Shown in pieces: positions 1-7,457 of a stretch of DNA of 16,803 nucleotides (position 1 is the first letter of the stretch; the number at the start of each line of letters is the position of its first letter). The DNA is from CAZXCQ01 sp964639275. GTDB lineage: Bacteria; Desulfobacterota; DSM-4660; Desulfatiglandales; Desulfatiglandaceae. Made by a program: the position numbers and the translations under genes. Location of the stretch: assembly GCA_964639275.1 (NCBI GenBank), contig CAZXCQ010000133.1:1-16803 (forward strand), in the 5' to 3' direction. The notes below the pieces were generated by a model. That model ran no database searches. It was not told where the DNA came from and worked only from the letters and a program-made list of their open reading frames with translations.

Positions 1-127
1 CAAATGTCAAATTGCCATTTTTAGGGACAAAATTTATGAGACGCGGTACTAGCCATCTTTATAGGGTGAGATTTCAAAATTTTATGTCAAGTTTCAAGGC
101 ATTGTGGTAAAAATAATGAAGTGACAC

Positions 128-155
128 GGGATGCTGGTCTCTGGATTCTGGATGA
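128..155. repeat. Degenerate CTGGAT-type iterated motif
   Basis: Units of the form GATGCTGG, then GATTCTGG, then a partial GATG recur within about 27 bases upstream of the toxin-antitoxin pair. Similar CTGGAT-rich runs occur as dispersed intergenic repeats in some Desulfobacterota genomes (recollection). Only two or three imperfect units are present, so this could be chance. The rest of 1-240 shows no gene. Confidence 0.3.
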
Positions 156-240
156 AATAAGGGATTTTTTTCGGCGCGGAGCCCCGTCGGTTTATCCGTC
201 CCGGACCGGTATCAGCCGCGCAGGTGGAGTTTCGCAAGTG

Positions 241-255
241 AATCCCCTGGGGGTT
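241..255. promoter_or_regulatory. Near-perfect palindrome upstream of hicB (candidate operator)
   Basis: The sequence reads AATCCCC, a central T, then GGGGGTT; the two seven-base arms pair with one mismatch. It ends 17 bases before the preferred hicB start and just ahead of the ribosome binding site, where an autoregulatory site of a toxin-antitoxin operon would be expected. No convincing -35/-10 pair was found nearby. The operator role is inference. Confidence 0.35.
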
Positions 256-272
256 AAATGGGAGGGATAAAA

Positions 273-542
273 ATGTTAAAATTTGTGTTGACCGGCTACA
301 TTGAGAGCGCCCTTTCCCAGGCAGAATATGACAAACTGGAAGATGGTACTTTTTCAGGTCGGATTCCTGCTTGTAAAGGAGTTATCACTTTTGGCAAAAC
401 ATTGCGAGAGTGTGAGGAGGAATTACGTTCGACTCTTGAGGATTGGGTTCTCGTAGGATTGAAACTGGGGCATACACTTCCCATCATAGGTGATTATGAT
501 TTGAATCAGGAGCCACGCCGTGAGTCGATGGCGACCGTGTAA
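273..542 (+). CDS. hicB: HicB family antitoxin
   Basis: An 89-residue protein of the HicB family, which neutralises the HicA mRNA interferase by direct binding. The family signature is seen in the order FSGRIP (27-32), GKTLRECEEELRSTLEDW (41-58) and GLKLGHTLPI (62-71), the partial RNase H-like fold. An in-frame ATG at 258 would add five residues, but the ribosome binding site GGGAGGG at 260-266 lies six bases before ATG 273, so 273 is preferred. The C-terminus is short with no recognisable ribbon-helix-helix or helix-turn-helix domain, so DNA binding by this protein alone is uncertain. The gene overlaps the next one by 23 bases, which implies coupled translation. Confidence 0.88.
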   Translation: MLKFVLTGYIESALSQAEYDKLEDGTFSGRIPACKGVITFGKTLRECEEELRSTLEDWVLVGLKLGHTLPIIGDYDLNQEPRRESMATV

Positions 543-753
543 GCGGCGTGATTTCATCAAACGAATACGCCAAATCGGTTTTAAAGGACCATTCTCAGGA
601 ACCCGTCATCAATTCCTGGTTTATGAAAACCATCGGTTAGCGATTCCCTCATACCCAGAATACTCTGTCCCACAGTTGCGGATGATGTTGAATGAAGTCG
701 AGGCGATCTTGGGACGTTCGGTTACGCCTGATCAATGGAACAGCTTGGGCTAA
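520..753 (+). CDS. hicA: HicA family toxin (mRNA interferase)
   Basis: A 77-residue protein of the HicA/YcfA family, small double-stranded-RNA-binding-fold ribonucleases that cleave mRNA when free of HicB. Recognisable parts are KRRDFIKRIRQIGFKGP (8-24), the catalytic-histidine segment GTRHQFL (27-33, candidate H30), and RLAIPSYPEYSVPQLRMML (39-57). It starts with GTG at 520 inside hicB; AGGAG at 508-512 sits seven bases upstream. The C-terminal tail after about residue 66 is slightly longer than in short HicA proteins. The order antitoxin-then-toxin is the reverse of the classic hicAB arrangement but is common for this subfamily (recollection). The gene looks intact. Confidence 0.88.
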   Translation: MSRWRPCKRRDFIKRIRQIGFKGPFSGTRHQFLVYENHRLAIPSYPEYSVPQLRMMLNEVEAILGRSVTPDQWNSLG

Positions 754-799
754 CATCGGAATGTCCCCCCTTAAGATAAATCAGGTTAAGGAGGTCATG

Positions 800-1555
800 A
801 TGGCGGTCCTTTACGAGAAAGAGGATAAAATTGTCACGATCACACTCAATCGGCCCGAGAGGCTCAATCGCATTGATGCTGAAATCTTTGAGGCACTCAG
901 CCGTGCCTTGATCGATTTTCGGGATGATCCGGCGGCGTGGGTTGCCATTATCACCGCTGCCGGTGAGGCCTTTTCAACCGGAGCGGATCACGACAGGCTG
1001 CTGCGACCATGGGCGGATAAGTCGTTTAAGGTGCCCCCGATGATTACGCGCGGTCTCGATATCTGGAAACCGCTGATCGCTGCCATCAACGGCCCGGCCA
1101 GGGGAGGGGGGGTTGAGATTGCGCTGGCCTGTGACATCCGGCTTGCCTCGGAGAACGCAACCCTGCAATTGCCCGAGGTAGGGCGGGGGCTGATACCCGG
1201 CTGGGGGGGGACGCAAAGACTCCCGCGGATGGTTTCTCCTGCCAAGGCCGCTGAGATGATCTTTTTGGGCACCCCGATTAGCGCCCAAGAGGCCTACCGG
1301 CTTGGTCTGGTCAACAAGGTGGTTCCTTTGGCCCAACTCGTTCCAACCGCAAAGGAATGGGCAGCCAGGATCTGTGAAAACTCCCCGCTTGGAATTCGGA
1401 GGGCCAAAGAGGCCATGATCCGGGGCAGGAACATGGCGCTGGAAGATGGATTAAGCCTGGAACTGGCCTTTTTTGAGGAGATGCTTCAGAGCGAGGATTA
1501 TCAGGAGGGGCTTCGGGCACTCGCCGAGGAGAGAAGACCACAATACAAGGGATGA
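800..1555 (+). CDS. Enoyl-CoA hydratase/isomerase (crotonase) family protein
   Basis: A 251-residue crotonase-fold enzyme, the usual family length; members hydrate enoyl-CoA or act on related acyl-CoA thioesters. The first oxyanion-hole segment is AFSTGADHDRL (57-67) and the second is NGPARGGGVEIALACD (97-112). Both acid/base glutamates of true hydratases appear conserved: E106 in GVEIALACD and E126 in LPEVGRGLIPG. WGGTQRLPR (135-143) is the family signature. An in-frame ATG at 797 is only two bases from AGGAGG (789-794), whereas ATG 800 is five away, so 800 is preferred. The gene follows hicA by 46 bases on the same strand and may share its transcript. It converges on the acyl-CoA ligase end and could serve that pathway, but the substrate is unknown. 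Confidence 0.88.
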   Translation: MAVLYEKEDKIVTITLNRPERLNRIDAEIFEALSRALIDFRDDPAAWVAIITAAGEAFSTGADHDRLLRPWADKSFKVPPMITRGLDIWKPLIAAINGPARGGGVEIALACDIRLASENATLQLPEVGRGLIPGWGGTQRLPRMVSPAKAAEMIFLGTPISAQEAYRLGLVNKVVPLAQLVPTAKEWAARICENSPLGIRRAKEAMIRGRNMALEDGLSLELAFFEEMLQSEDYQEGLRALAEERRPQYKG

Positions 1556-1670
1556 AGACCTCCCGGCAGTCACTTCAGAAGAACCCTCATCCTCGCGGCC
1601 CATTATGCCAGGTAAATAGAACCTGCAATAAACCGGTAATGCTCTCCAGACTCAGTGTGAGGCATCTGGG

Positions 1671-3266
1671 TCAGCGGGCGATTTTGACCCCGGCCTTTTC
1701 TCGATCCCAGGTATTTTCCGTAATGCCCACCTCCCGGAGCCGGTACTTCTCAATCCGGTTGGTCGGGGTCTTGGGGAGCTCGGGCACAAATTCCAGATAC
1801 CGAGGGATGGCAAAGTAGGCCATCCTTTCGTTGCAAAACTGGATCAGATCCTCGGGGGCCAATTCCTCACCCGGCCTGAGGACCACATTGGCCTTTACAT
1901 CATCCTCTCCGAGTTCGGAGGGGACGGCAAAGACGGCGGATTCCAGGACCCTGGGGTGGGCGTTTATGACCTTTTCCACCTCAAAGGAGGAGATGTTTTC
2001 GCCCCGGCGACGAATGGCATCTTTTTTGCGGTCCACAAAATAAAAAAAACCGTCTTTGTCCTTCTTTGCATAGTCGCCTGAATGAAACCAGAGGTTGCGG
2101 TAGGCTTCGAGGGTCTTATCGGGCATATTGTAGTACCCTGTCATCATGATATAGGGCTTTTTGGGCCGGACAACGATCTCACCAATCTCTCCCACCGGCA
2201 CTTCCAGATCATCGTCATCTACCAGTTTTACATCAAAGAGGTCGTCGAGCGCCCTTCCGCAGGAGCCGGTCCTCCTGTTATCAATGGCATCGTGGACGAC
2301 GAGCCCGATTTCACTCATGCCAAACCCCTCCAGGCAGATAAACCCAAAACGTCTTTCCAGATGTTCCATCACGTCCGGCGGGCAGGCCGCGCCAAAGGCG
2401 ATTCTGACCGGATTGTCGGCATCACCTTCCCGGGGTTCCTGTTTGGAGAGGATGGTCATCACGGCACCCAGGTAGTTGAATTGGGTGGCACCGAATCTCC
2501 TGATCTCGTCCCAAAAGGTGGATGCCCTGAAGCGGTCGCTCAGGACCACCCGGGCATCGGAGACCTGGGCGGTGAGGACGGTCATGAGCTGGGCATTGAT
2601 ATGAAACAGGGGAAGAAAGGTATACAGGACGTCATGGGGGCCGGCGTCGCGCAGCCGCGCCACAAGCCGTGCAGTATGCAAATAGTAGTTGTGGGGGCAG
2701 ACGACCCCTTTTGAAAGACCGGTGGTTCCGGAGGTGTAGATGATGCTGACCGGATCGGATGGGTGGATGTCGATTTCCACCGGGTCAGGGGTGTGTCCAA
2801 AAAAATCGTCAAGCGAAGACATGGAGACAGGGAGAGACCTGGAGATCTCCTCGTCGATCTCACCGTGGCAGATGATCTGTTTGAGCCCGGTCAGGTCATC
2901 CCGGATGGAGAGAAGCCGATCCAGAAAGGCGCCATCGATGACCAGCAGTTTTGACTCCGAATTGTTGATGATATGTCTCAGGAGGTCGCCCTTATAGGCG
3001 GTATTGATGGGGACCTCCACGGCGCCCAGCTTTGAGGCCCCCAGCCAGACATACAGATAGTTGGGATGATTTATCATCATGATGGCAATCTTGTCGCCCT
3101 TTTGTATGCCCAGATCGCGGTACCCATGGGCAAAGCGGTTGGACAGGAGGTCCAGTTGCTCATAGGTAACCTCTTCGTCCTTGAAATACAAAAAGACGCG
3201 ATCTCTGTGGATGCGGCCCTTCTCTTGGATCAGCCTTCCCACTACATTCCCTTCGATGCCGGACAT
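1671..3266 (-). CDS. AMP-binding acyl-CoA synthetase (fatty-acid/carnitine-CoA ligase-like)
   Basis: A 531-residue ANL-superfamily enzyme that would form an acyl-adenylate and then the CoA thioester. Core motifs are in order: YTSGTTGLSKG (A3, 177-187), GFGMSEIG (A5, 314-321), HSGD (A7, 395-398) and DRKKDAIRRRGENISSFEVE (A8, 412-431). The C-terminal A10 segment is PKTPTNRIEKYRLR (498-511); the position normally holding the catalytic lysine is arginine, R504, with K507 three residues on. Overall layout is closest to the CaiC-like/long-chain ligase branch. The start follows a G-rich ribosome binding site (AAGGGGG on the minus strand). It is the last gene of the cluster, 170 bases after the DUF169 gene. 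In acetophenone degradation a ligase activates the carboxylation product, so a similar role is plausible; the substrate is inference. Confidence 0.87.
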   Translation of the reverse strand: MSGIEGNVVGRLIQEKGRIHRDRVFLYFKDEEVTYEQLDLLSNRFAHGYRDLGIQKGDKIAIMMINHPNYLYVWLGASKLGAVEVPINTAYKGDLLRHIINNSESKLLVIDGAFLDRLLSIRDDLTGLKQIICHGEIDEEISRSLPVSMSSLDDFFGHTPDPVEIDIHPSDPVSIIYTSGTTGLSKGVVCPHNYYLHTARLVARLRDAGPHDVLYTFLPLFHINAQLMTVLTAQVSDARVVLSDRFRASTFWDEIRRFGATQFNYLGAVMTILSKQEPREGDADNPVRIAFGAACPPDVMEHLERRFGFICLEGFGMSEIGLVVHDAIDNRRTGSCGRALDDLFDVKLVDDDDLEVPVGEIGEIVVRPKKPYIMMTGYYNMPDKTLEAYRNLWFHSGDYAKKDKDGFFYFVDRKKDAIRRRGENISSFEVEKVINAHPRVLESAVFAVPSELGEDDVKANVVLRPGEELAPEDLIQFCNERMAYFAIPRYLEFVPELPKTPTNRIEKYRLREVGITENTWDREKAGVKIAR

Positions 3267-3380
3267 AAAAGGCCCCCTTCTTTTTCGTTATAACCGTTCA
3301 TGGGTTCAAAGGTTGTATTCTCATCATCATACGTCATCTGCTACATCCCCACAAACCTGCCCGCTATTGCCGACCTCTTG

Positions 3381-3421
3381 GGACATGTCCGTTCCTTTCC
3401 CTAACCCTGAAGGTTGAACCT
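3381..3421. promoter_or_regulatory. Palindromes in the DUF169-ligase spacer
   Basis: The 170-base spacer between the DUF169 gene and the ligase gene contains a perfect ten-base palindrome GGACATGTCC (3381-3390) and a second, AGGTT-G-AACCT (3411-3421). The second leads into a TGAACC-rich run that ends at the DUF169 stop codon. These could be a regulator site or a relic of a dispersed repeat. No promoter hexamers of good quality were found. Confidence 0.3.
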
Positions 3422-3436
3422 GAAACCTGTGAACCC

Positions 3437-4219
3437 TTATGAGCTATCTAACAACGCCTTCCTCAGTTTAACATAGGGCGGGGGAAGCGCGTACTCGAGT
3501 TTGAGATAACCCGGGCTGATGGGATAGGTCTGCTTCCCCTCATGGGAGAGTCTCAACCCGTTCACGACCTCTTCAAACCGGTTTTTGGGCATCGCAAAGG
3601 CCAGCTCCCCGTCACCCATCAACCCCAGCCGTCGTTCTCCGTTCCCGGGCACAGCGTATTTGCATTGCCCTTCAAGAATTGGTGAGACCACCGCCAGGAG
3701 ACAACTGCCGGCCCCGGTTGATCTTGAGGTCAAGGCCTCACCCGATGCAAAAACAGCGGCCTGGATCATCCGCATCACCTGGGCGCCGTTCCCGTAAAAT
3801 ACGATGACGTCGGGATCAAAGTCCGCTGTCTCTATTGGCGATATCAGGATGTAGCTGAATTTTCCAAAGGGAAACCTGGGCATCGACCCGGCAGTCTTTA
3901 TCCGGGCCTCGGTGGATTGGTTGAGCGGGGCGAGCGGGTATTTTCCGCTGAGGTATTCTTCGGGCCGCACAAATCCCAGCCCCGCCAGCACAATGGGACA
4001 GGACTGGCTGTCCCTGTCAAGGACGATGGTCAGGCCCTCCCTGCGGCCCAGGGCCAGGGCCTGGCAGAGGGTAAAGGACGCCCCGTAGTCTCTCAAGGGC
4101 CTTTTGGTGTCCGCCGGGATCTCTTCTTCACGGCCGAGCATTTTGACGGCCAGGGGATGGGTTTGGGGCTTGATGTATGCTGACATGGCCTCATGGATCT
4201 CTTGTAGACCCATTATCAT
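3437..4219 (-). CDS. DUF169 domain-containing protein
   Basis: A 260-residue protein recognised as the DUF169 family (COG2043), common in anaerobes and archaea and without an established biochemical role. Supporting features are an N-terminal segment ending in FTLCQALALGRREGLTI (49-65, C52), SCPIVLAGLGF (73-83, C74), a central GNGAQVMRMIQAA (143-155), a C-terminal GSCLLAVVSPILEG (171-184, C173), PGNGERRLGLMGDGELAFAM (191-210) and a final P-rich stretch. Four cysteines (52, 74, 173, 186) could bind a metal or cluster. Two ATG codons (4219 and 4213) are possible; GAGGAGG at 4224-4230 is four bases from the first and ten from the second, so the exact start is open. It follows the composite flavoprotein by 30 bases and is probably co-transcribed with it. 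Confidence 0.82.
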   Translation of the reverse strand: MIMGLQEIHEAMSAYIKPQTHPLAVKMLGREEEIPADTKRPLRDYGASFTLCQALALGRREGLTIVLDRDSQSCPIVLAGLGFVRPEEYLSGKYPLAPLNQSTEARIKTAGSMPRFPFGKFSYILISPIETADFDPDVIVFYGNGAQVMRMIQAAVFASGEALTSRSTGAGSCLLAVVSPILEGQCKYAVPGNGERRLGLMGDGELAFAMPKNRFEEVVNGLRLSHEGKQTYPISPGYLKLEYALPPPYVKLRKALLDSS

Positions 4220-4249
4220 AAGTCCTCCTCTATGTAGACCTCAACAGGT

Positions 4250-6562
4250 CTATCGACTCTTTTTGCCGTCCAGGATTTCCTTTATCCTGGGTAAGTTTAG
4301 CCTTTTTCTTTTTCTTTTTTTTCTTATCTCGTCGGCCGCGGCAAAGATGGCATAATCCCGGTCAAGCACAGAATCGCCCCACTGGTCATCCTCCACGATA
4401 TCGAGGCGGGTGTAGGGCGGATCCCACCACCTGTCCTTGGTATTGATGCCCCTGCGACCCAGATCTCGACCCGGTCCGGTAAAACGCATCCAGAGCGGGG
4501 GATACTGCATCATTACACCCCGTGTCTCCATTGCCGCGGGACGAAGGGCCTCTTTTCCGGTGCCGGGTGAGAAGTACCACCGCTCCCTGCAGGGGCCCAG
4601 GGGCAGGACCGTCACCAGGGTACAGCCCTCCATATATCCCATACGCAGAAAGGCGGTGGCAGGGATCATAGCCACGCGGGTTTCCACATTCATTTGATGA
4701 GCGGCCGCAGCGGCCCAGTCGATACTGATCCCCAGCTCCATGGCCCTCCAGATACAGCTTGGCCCTTTCATGAGCCAGCCCCATGGTTCACCGCCGGTCT
4801 CGTTGAGCCGATCCTGACAGTTGATGATTGCCTCGCGACAGGTCTTAAAGCCGCAGGCGCCGCAGTCAAAACCCACCTGGTCACACCTCAGACACCGGGT
4901 CGTCTCCACCAGTGCCTCCTCTTCAGTAAGCCCCGCCGTGTCTTTTTCAAAACCTGCCAGTGCCTGTTCAACCGGCAAGGGTCCAGTTTGGGGTCTTTGC
5001 GGGTCACCCCCCGTTTTTTCCAATGCCACGTGGGCGGGGGTGACCTCCGGGACCCGTTCGGCCGGGGCCAGTACCTCGTCAATGATCCCGAGACCGCCCA
5101 GGTATTGGTCAATCCATGAGGCCGCCTTTCTGCCAGCGGCGATGGCCTCTATGACAGAGGCTGGACCTGTCACCGCATCACCACCCGAAAACAGCCCCTC
5201 TCTATCGGTGGTGTGGGTGTCCGAATCCACTTGAACCGTATTGTCCTTCCCCAGGGAGATGCCAAACCCGGCCGGGATCTCCGGGGATTGCCCGGTGGCA
5301 ACGATCACCGTATCTACTTCCATACCGAATTCGCTCCCCTCAACCGGTTGCGGGAGGGGAGTCGCGCCGGCATCCCCGGGCTCCAGCCTTGTCCGGACAC
5401 ATTGCGCCTGCAGGCCCTCTTTACCAGAGGTTATCCTGGAGATCATGGTCTGAAACTCGATCTTTACCCCTTCCCGAAGCGCCTGCTCGACATTGTCATC
5501 ATAGGCCGGCATATCGGCGCGGGTCCTTCGATAGAGGATAGAAACCTCTTTTGCGCCGAGACGCAATGCGGTGCGGGCCGCGTCCATGGCAGCATTGCCG
5601 CCGCCGACCACCGCCACCCGATCGCCCACCTTGACGTCTTTTCCCAGGTTGAGATCTCTCAAAAAGGAGAGACACTCGATCACCCCGGGCAGGTCCTCAC
5701 CCGAAACCCCCAGGGTGGTGTCACGATGCGCGCCGACCGAGAGAAAGATGGCGTCATAGCCCTGGTCGAAAAGCCTATCCAGGGACTCCTGTTTGGAATT
5801 CAACTCTATCTCCACGCCCAGTCCTTTTATGAGAGCGATCTCGTTGTCGAGGATCTCCCGTGGCAATCGATATCGGGGGATTCCAACGCGCATCATACCC
5901 CCGGGCTCGGAGAGTGCTTCAAAGACGGTCACCCCGTGGCCGCAGACCTTTTTTAGATAATAGGCCGCTGTCAGACCCGCAGGCCCTGAGCCAATAATGG
6001 CCACCCGTTTGCCCGTCGATTGGGTGGATGGCTTGCTCAAATCCCCTTTCCCGGCATGATCCACGGCAAAACGCTTGAGCGCCTCTATGGCAATCGGGGT
6101 ATCTCTGAGTGCGGCCCGCCGGCACCGGGTTTCACATGGGGCGTGGCAGACATAGGCACAGACCGAAGGGAAAGGGACCCTCTCACGGATCACCGCCACG
6201 GCCTGATCATATTGCCCGTCACCGATCAGGCGAATGTAGCGGGGCACGTCTATGCCTGCCGGACAGGCGGTCTTACAGGGCGCCGTGGCGATCGGTGTGA
6301 CATCAGCCCCAATGAGCAACAGCACCGGAGGTTCACCCATGTCATAGGCCGCTTTATAGGTCTCACCGCTGAGCCTGGCGCCCAGTTTGTTGGCCGTGTC
6401 CAATACGCGAATATAGTCCTCCAGCTCCTGACCCGCGACGACTTCCATTTTGATCTCGGTCTTGCCAATGAGCTGGGGGGCGTGGAGTGCTGACTGGGCA
6501 CAGTGTTGAGCCACCTGCAAAAGGCCCTCCTGGGCGAGCTTTTTTCCATCATATAATGGCAT
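4250..6562 (-). CDS. DUF2148 domain protein with an internal GltD-like NAD(P)H/FAD/Fe-S oxidoreductase module
   Basis: A 770-residue composite protein. Residues 1-88 match the N-terminal half of DUF2148, ending in PPVLLLIGAD. A complete glutamate-synthase small-subunit-like module follows: cysteines for Fe-S clusters in APCKTACPAGIDVPRYI (C96, C100) and CAYVCHAPCETRC (C135, C139, C143, C147), an FAD site GSGPAGLTAA (191-200), an NAD(P)H site VVGGGNAAMDAAR (318-330) and the C-terminal flavin motif FSGGDAVTGPASVIEAIAAG (458-477). After TRCLRC (555-560) the DUF2148 sequence resumes as FDCGACGFKTC (565-575) and runs to about 662. The last 110 residues are unassigned, with a lysine/arginine-rich run near 748-754. 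AAGGAGG at 6570-6576 is seven bases before the ATG and overlaps the previous stop. Probable role: cytoplasmic electron transfer from NAD(P)H to the DUF2148 part; the partner is unknown. Confidence 0.85.
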   Translation of the reverse strand: MPLYDGKKLAQEGLLQVAQHCAQSALHAPQLIGKTEIKMEVVAGQELEDYIRVLDTANKLGARLSGETYKAAYDMGEPPVLLLIGADVTPIATAPCKTACPAGIDVPRYIRLIGDGQYDQAVAVIRERVPFPSVCAYVCHAPCETRCRRAALRDTPIAIEALKRFAVDHAGKGDLSKPSTQSTGKRVAIIGSGPAGLTAAYYLKKVCGHGVTVFEALSEPGGMMRVGIPRYRLPREILDNEIALIKGLGVEIELNSKQESLDRLFDQGYDAIFLSVGAHRDTTLGVSGEDLPGVIECLSFLRDLNLGKDVKVGDRVAVVGGGNAAMDAARTALRLGAKEVSILYRRTRADMPAYDDNVEQALREGVKIEFQTMISRITSGKEGLQAQCVRTRLEPGDAGATPLPQPVEGSEFGMEVDTVIVATGQSPEIPAGFGISLGKDNTVQVDSDTHTTDREGLFSGGDAVTGPASVIEAIAAGRKAASWIDQYLGGLGIIDEVLAPAERVPEVTPAHVALEKTGGDPQRPQTGPLPVEQALAGFEKDTAGLTEEEALVETTRCLRCDQVGFDCGACGFKTCREAIINCQDRLNETGGEPWGWLMKGPSCIWRAMELGISIDWAAAAAHQMNVETRVAMIPATAFLRMGYMEGCTLVTVLPLGPCRERWYFSPGTGKEALRPAAMETRGVMMQYPPLWMRFTGPGRDLGRRGINTKDRWWDPPYTRLDIVEDDQWGDSVLDRDYAIFAAADEIRKKRKRKRLNLPRIKEILDGKKSR

Positions 6563-6574
6563 GTCAATTCCTCC

Positions 6575-7333
6575 TTATTTCTTCTTTCCGGGATCACCGG
6601 CACGGTATTCCTTTCCGGTGGCCGGTCTGACGCCCAGCTGATTGACATTGCTGCGAATGGCATCGATGGCCCGGTCAAGATTCACCAGATGGTAATCCAC
6701 GGCAGGATCGGCTGCCTCAAACTTGGCTCTTGCGTTTATGGCAATCGCCACGACAATGGCGGAATTGCGGCAGTAGCCGAGCTTCTGGGCCGCCAACCCC
6801 ATGCTGATAAAGGGCCTTGCATCCACATAGAGATGAACGGCCTCCATCAGTGCGCTGCCCACATTGTAGCCCAGTTGATGGCCATAGAGGGCGCACAGGG
6901 GGCCCTGGACAAGCGTATCGGATCTTCTGTCTGTCGTGTCAATAATCCCTGCTTTCTGAGTTCTGTGTTCATAGACAAAGCTGCAATCCGGTCTCCCGGC
7001 ACACAGGCCGCATTCTCCGTTCCAGGGGCTTGAGTAGGCACGCGTATTCCCGAGCAGCACAATGACATCTGCCTGGCGGGCCATTACGGCCTCATAGAGG
7101 AAGATGTGTTGCCATGCCTCACGTTCATAGGCAAGTTCCTCCATCTTTCGCGCAATCTCCTCCTGCTCTTCTTCACCGTAGACGATCTCACCTTCGGTCA
7201 TGGGCAATCCGCCCACATTCGGTGCTGTCAATGCGGCGTTGACCATCAGCCTTGCCGCCAAGACGGTGTTTTCCCGTCTATTTTGATCTGTCGGAGAATA
7301 AGGTGGCCAGTCCCTGATTGTTATCCTTGACAT
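6575..7333 (-). CDS. DUF2148 domain-containing protein (ferredoxin-domain type)
   Basis: A 252-residue protein matching DUF2148, a family of anaerobes with a cysteine-rich segment but no proven activity. The N-terminal helical part (ENTVLAARLMVNAALTAPNV, 21-40) leads to ADVIVLLGNTRAY (88-100), then the cysteine motif ECGLCAGRPDC (107-117: C108, C111, C117), then GPLCALYGHQLGYNVGSALM (144-163) and YVDARPFISMGLAAQKLGY (169-187). It aligns along both halves with the flanking DUF2148 portions of the next protein. AAGGAGG at 7341-7347 is seven bases before the ATG. A 12-base gap separates it from the composite gene, so the two products probably act together. A charged C-terminal tail (KEYRAGDPGKKK) is probably disordered. 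Confidence 0.83.
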   Translation of the reverse strand: MSRITIRDWPPYSPTDQNRRENTVLAARLMVNAALTAPNVGGLPMTEGEIVYGEEEQEEIARKMEELAYEREAWQHIFLYEAVMARQADVIVLLGNTRAYSSPWNGECGLCAGRPDCSFVYEHRTQKAGIIDTTDRRSDTLVQGPLCALYGHQLGYNVGSALMEAVHLYVDARPFISMGLAAQKLGYCRNSAIVVAIAINARAKFEAADPAVDYHLVNLDRAIDAIRSNVNQLGVRPATGKEYRAGDPGKKK

Positions 7334-7390
7334 AATGTCTCCTCCTTAATATGAGTCAGGTTGGCAGTCTCCAAAAAGGCCCCCAAGGCC

Positions 7391-7438
7391 ATCACTCCCG
7401 CGAAGCCGGTTTCTGTAAATGCCGGGGGCGGGAGTCCA
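7391..7438. repeat. REP-like palindromic hairpin in the HyuB-DUF2148 spacer
   Basis: Perfect eight-base arms ACTCCCGC (7394-7401) and GCGGGAGT (7428-7435) flank a 26-base centre and are bracketed by TC and CCAG. The form matches dispersed TCATTCC...GGAATCCAG palindromes and resembles the larger element in the 12149-12306 spacer. Lying in a 124-base gap inside the cluster, the RNA hairpin could protect upstream mRNA or lower downstream expression. It lacks a T-tract on either side, so it is not a standard intrinsic terminator. Confidence 0.55.
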
Positions 7439-7457
7439 GAAAAGGTTGAATCCCCAT

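Noticed and set aside
12..40. TTGCCA and TATGAG with 17-base spacing as a promoter for hicBA
   Set aside because: Both hexamers are weak and the site is more than 230 bases from hicB.
692..799. A longer enoyl-CoA hydratase starting inside hicA
   Set aside because: The extra residues are the shifted frame of hicA; AGGAGG at 789-794 marks the start at 800.
5213..5956. A 247-codon open frame on the plus strand
   Set aside because: It is antisense to the GltD-like module, which has clear conserved motifs; the plus-strand translation matches nothing I know.
4250..6562. The composite protein as a sequencing or assembly fusion of two genes
   Set aside because: It is one uninterrupted frame, and DUF2148 sequence continues on both sides of the insert at matching positions, which a simple end-to-end join would not produce.
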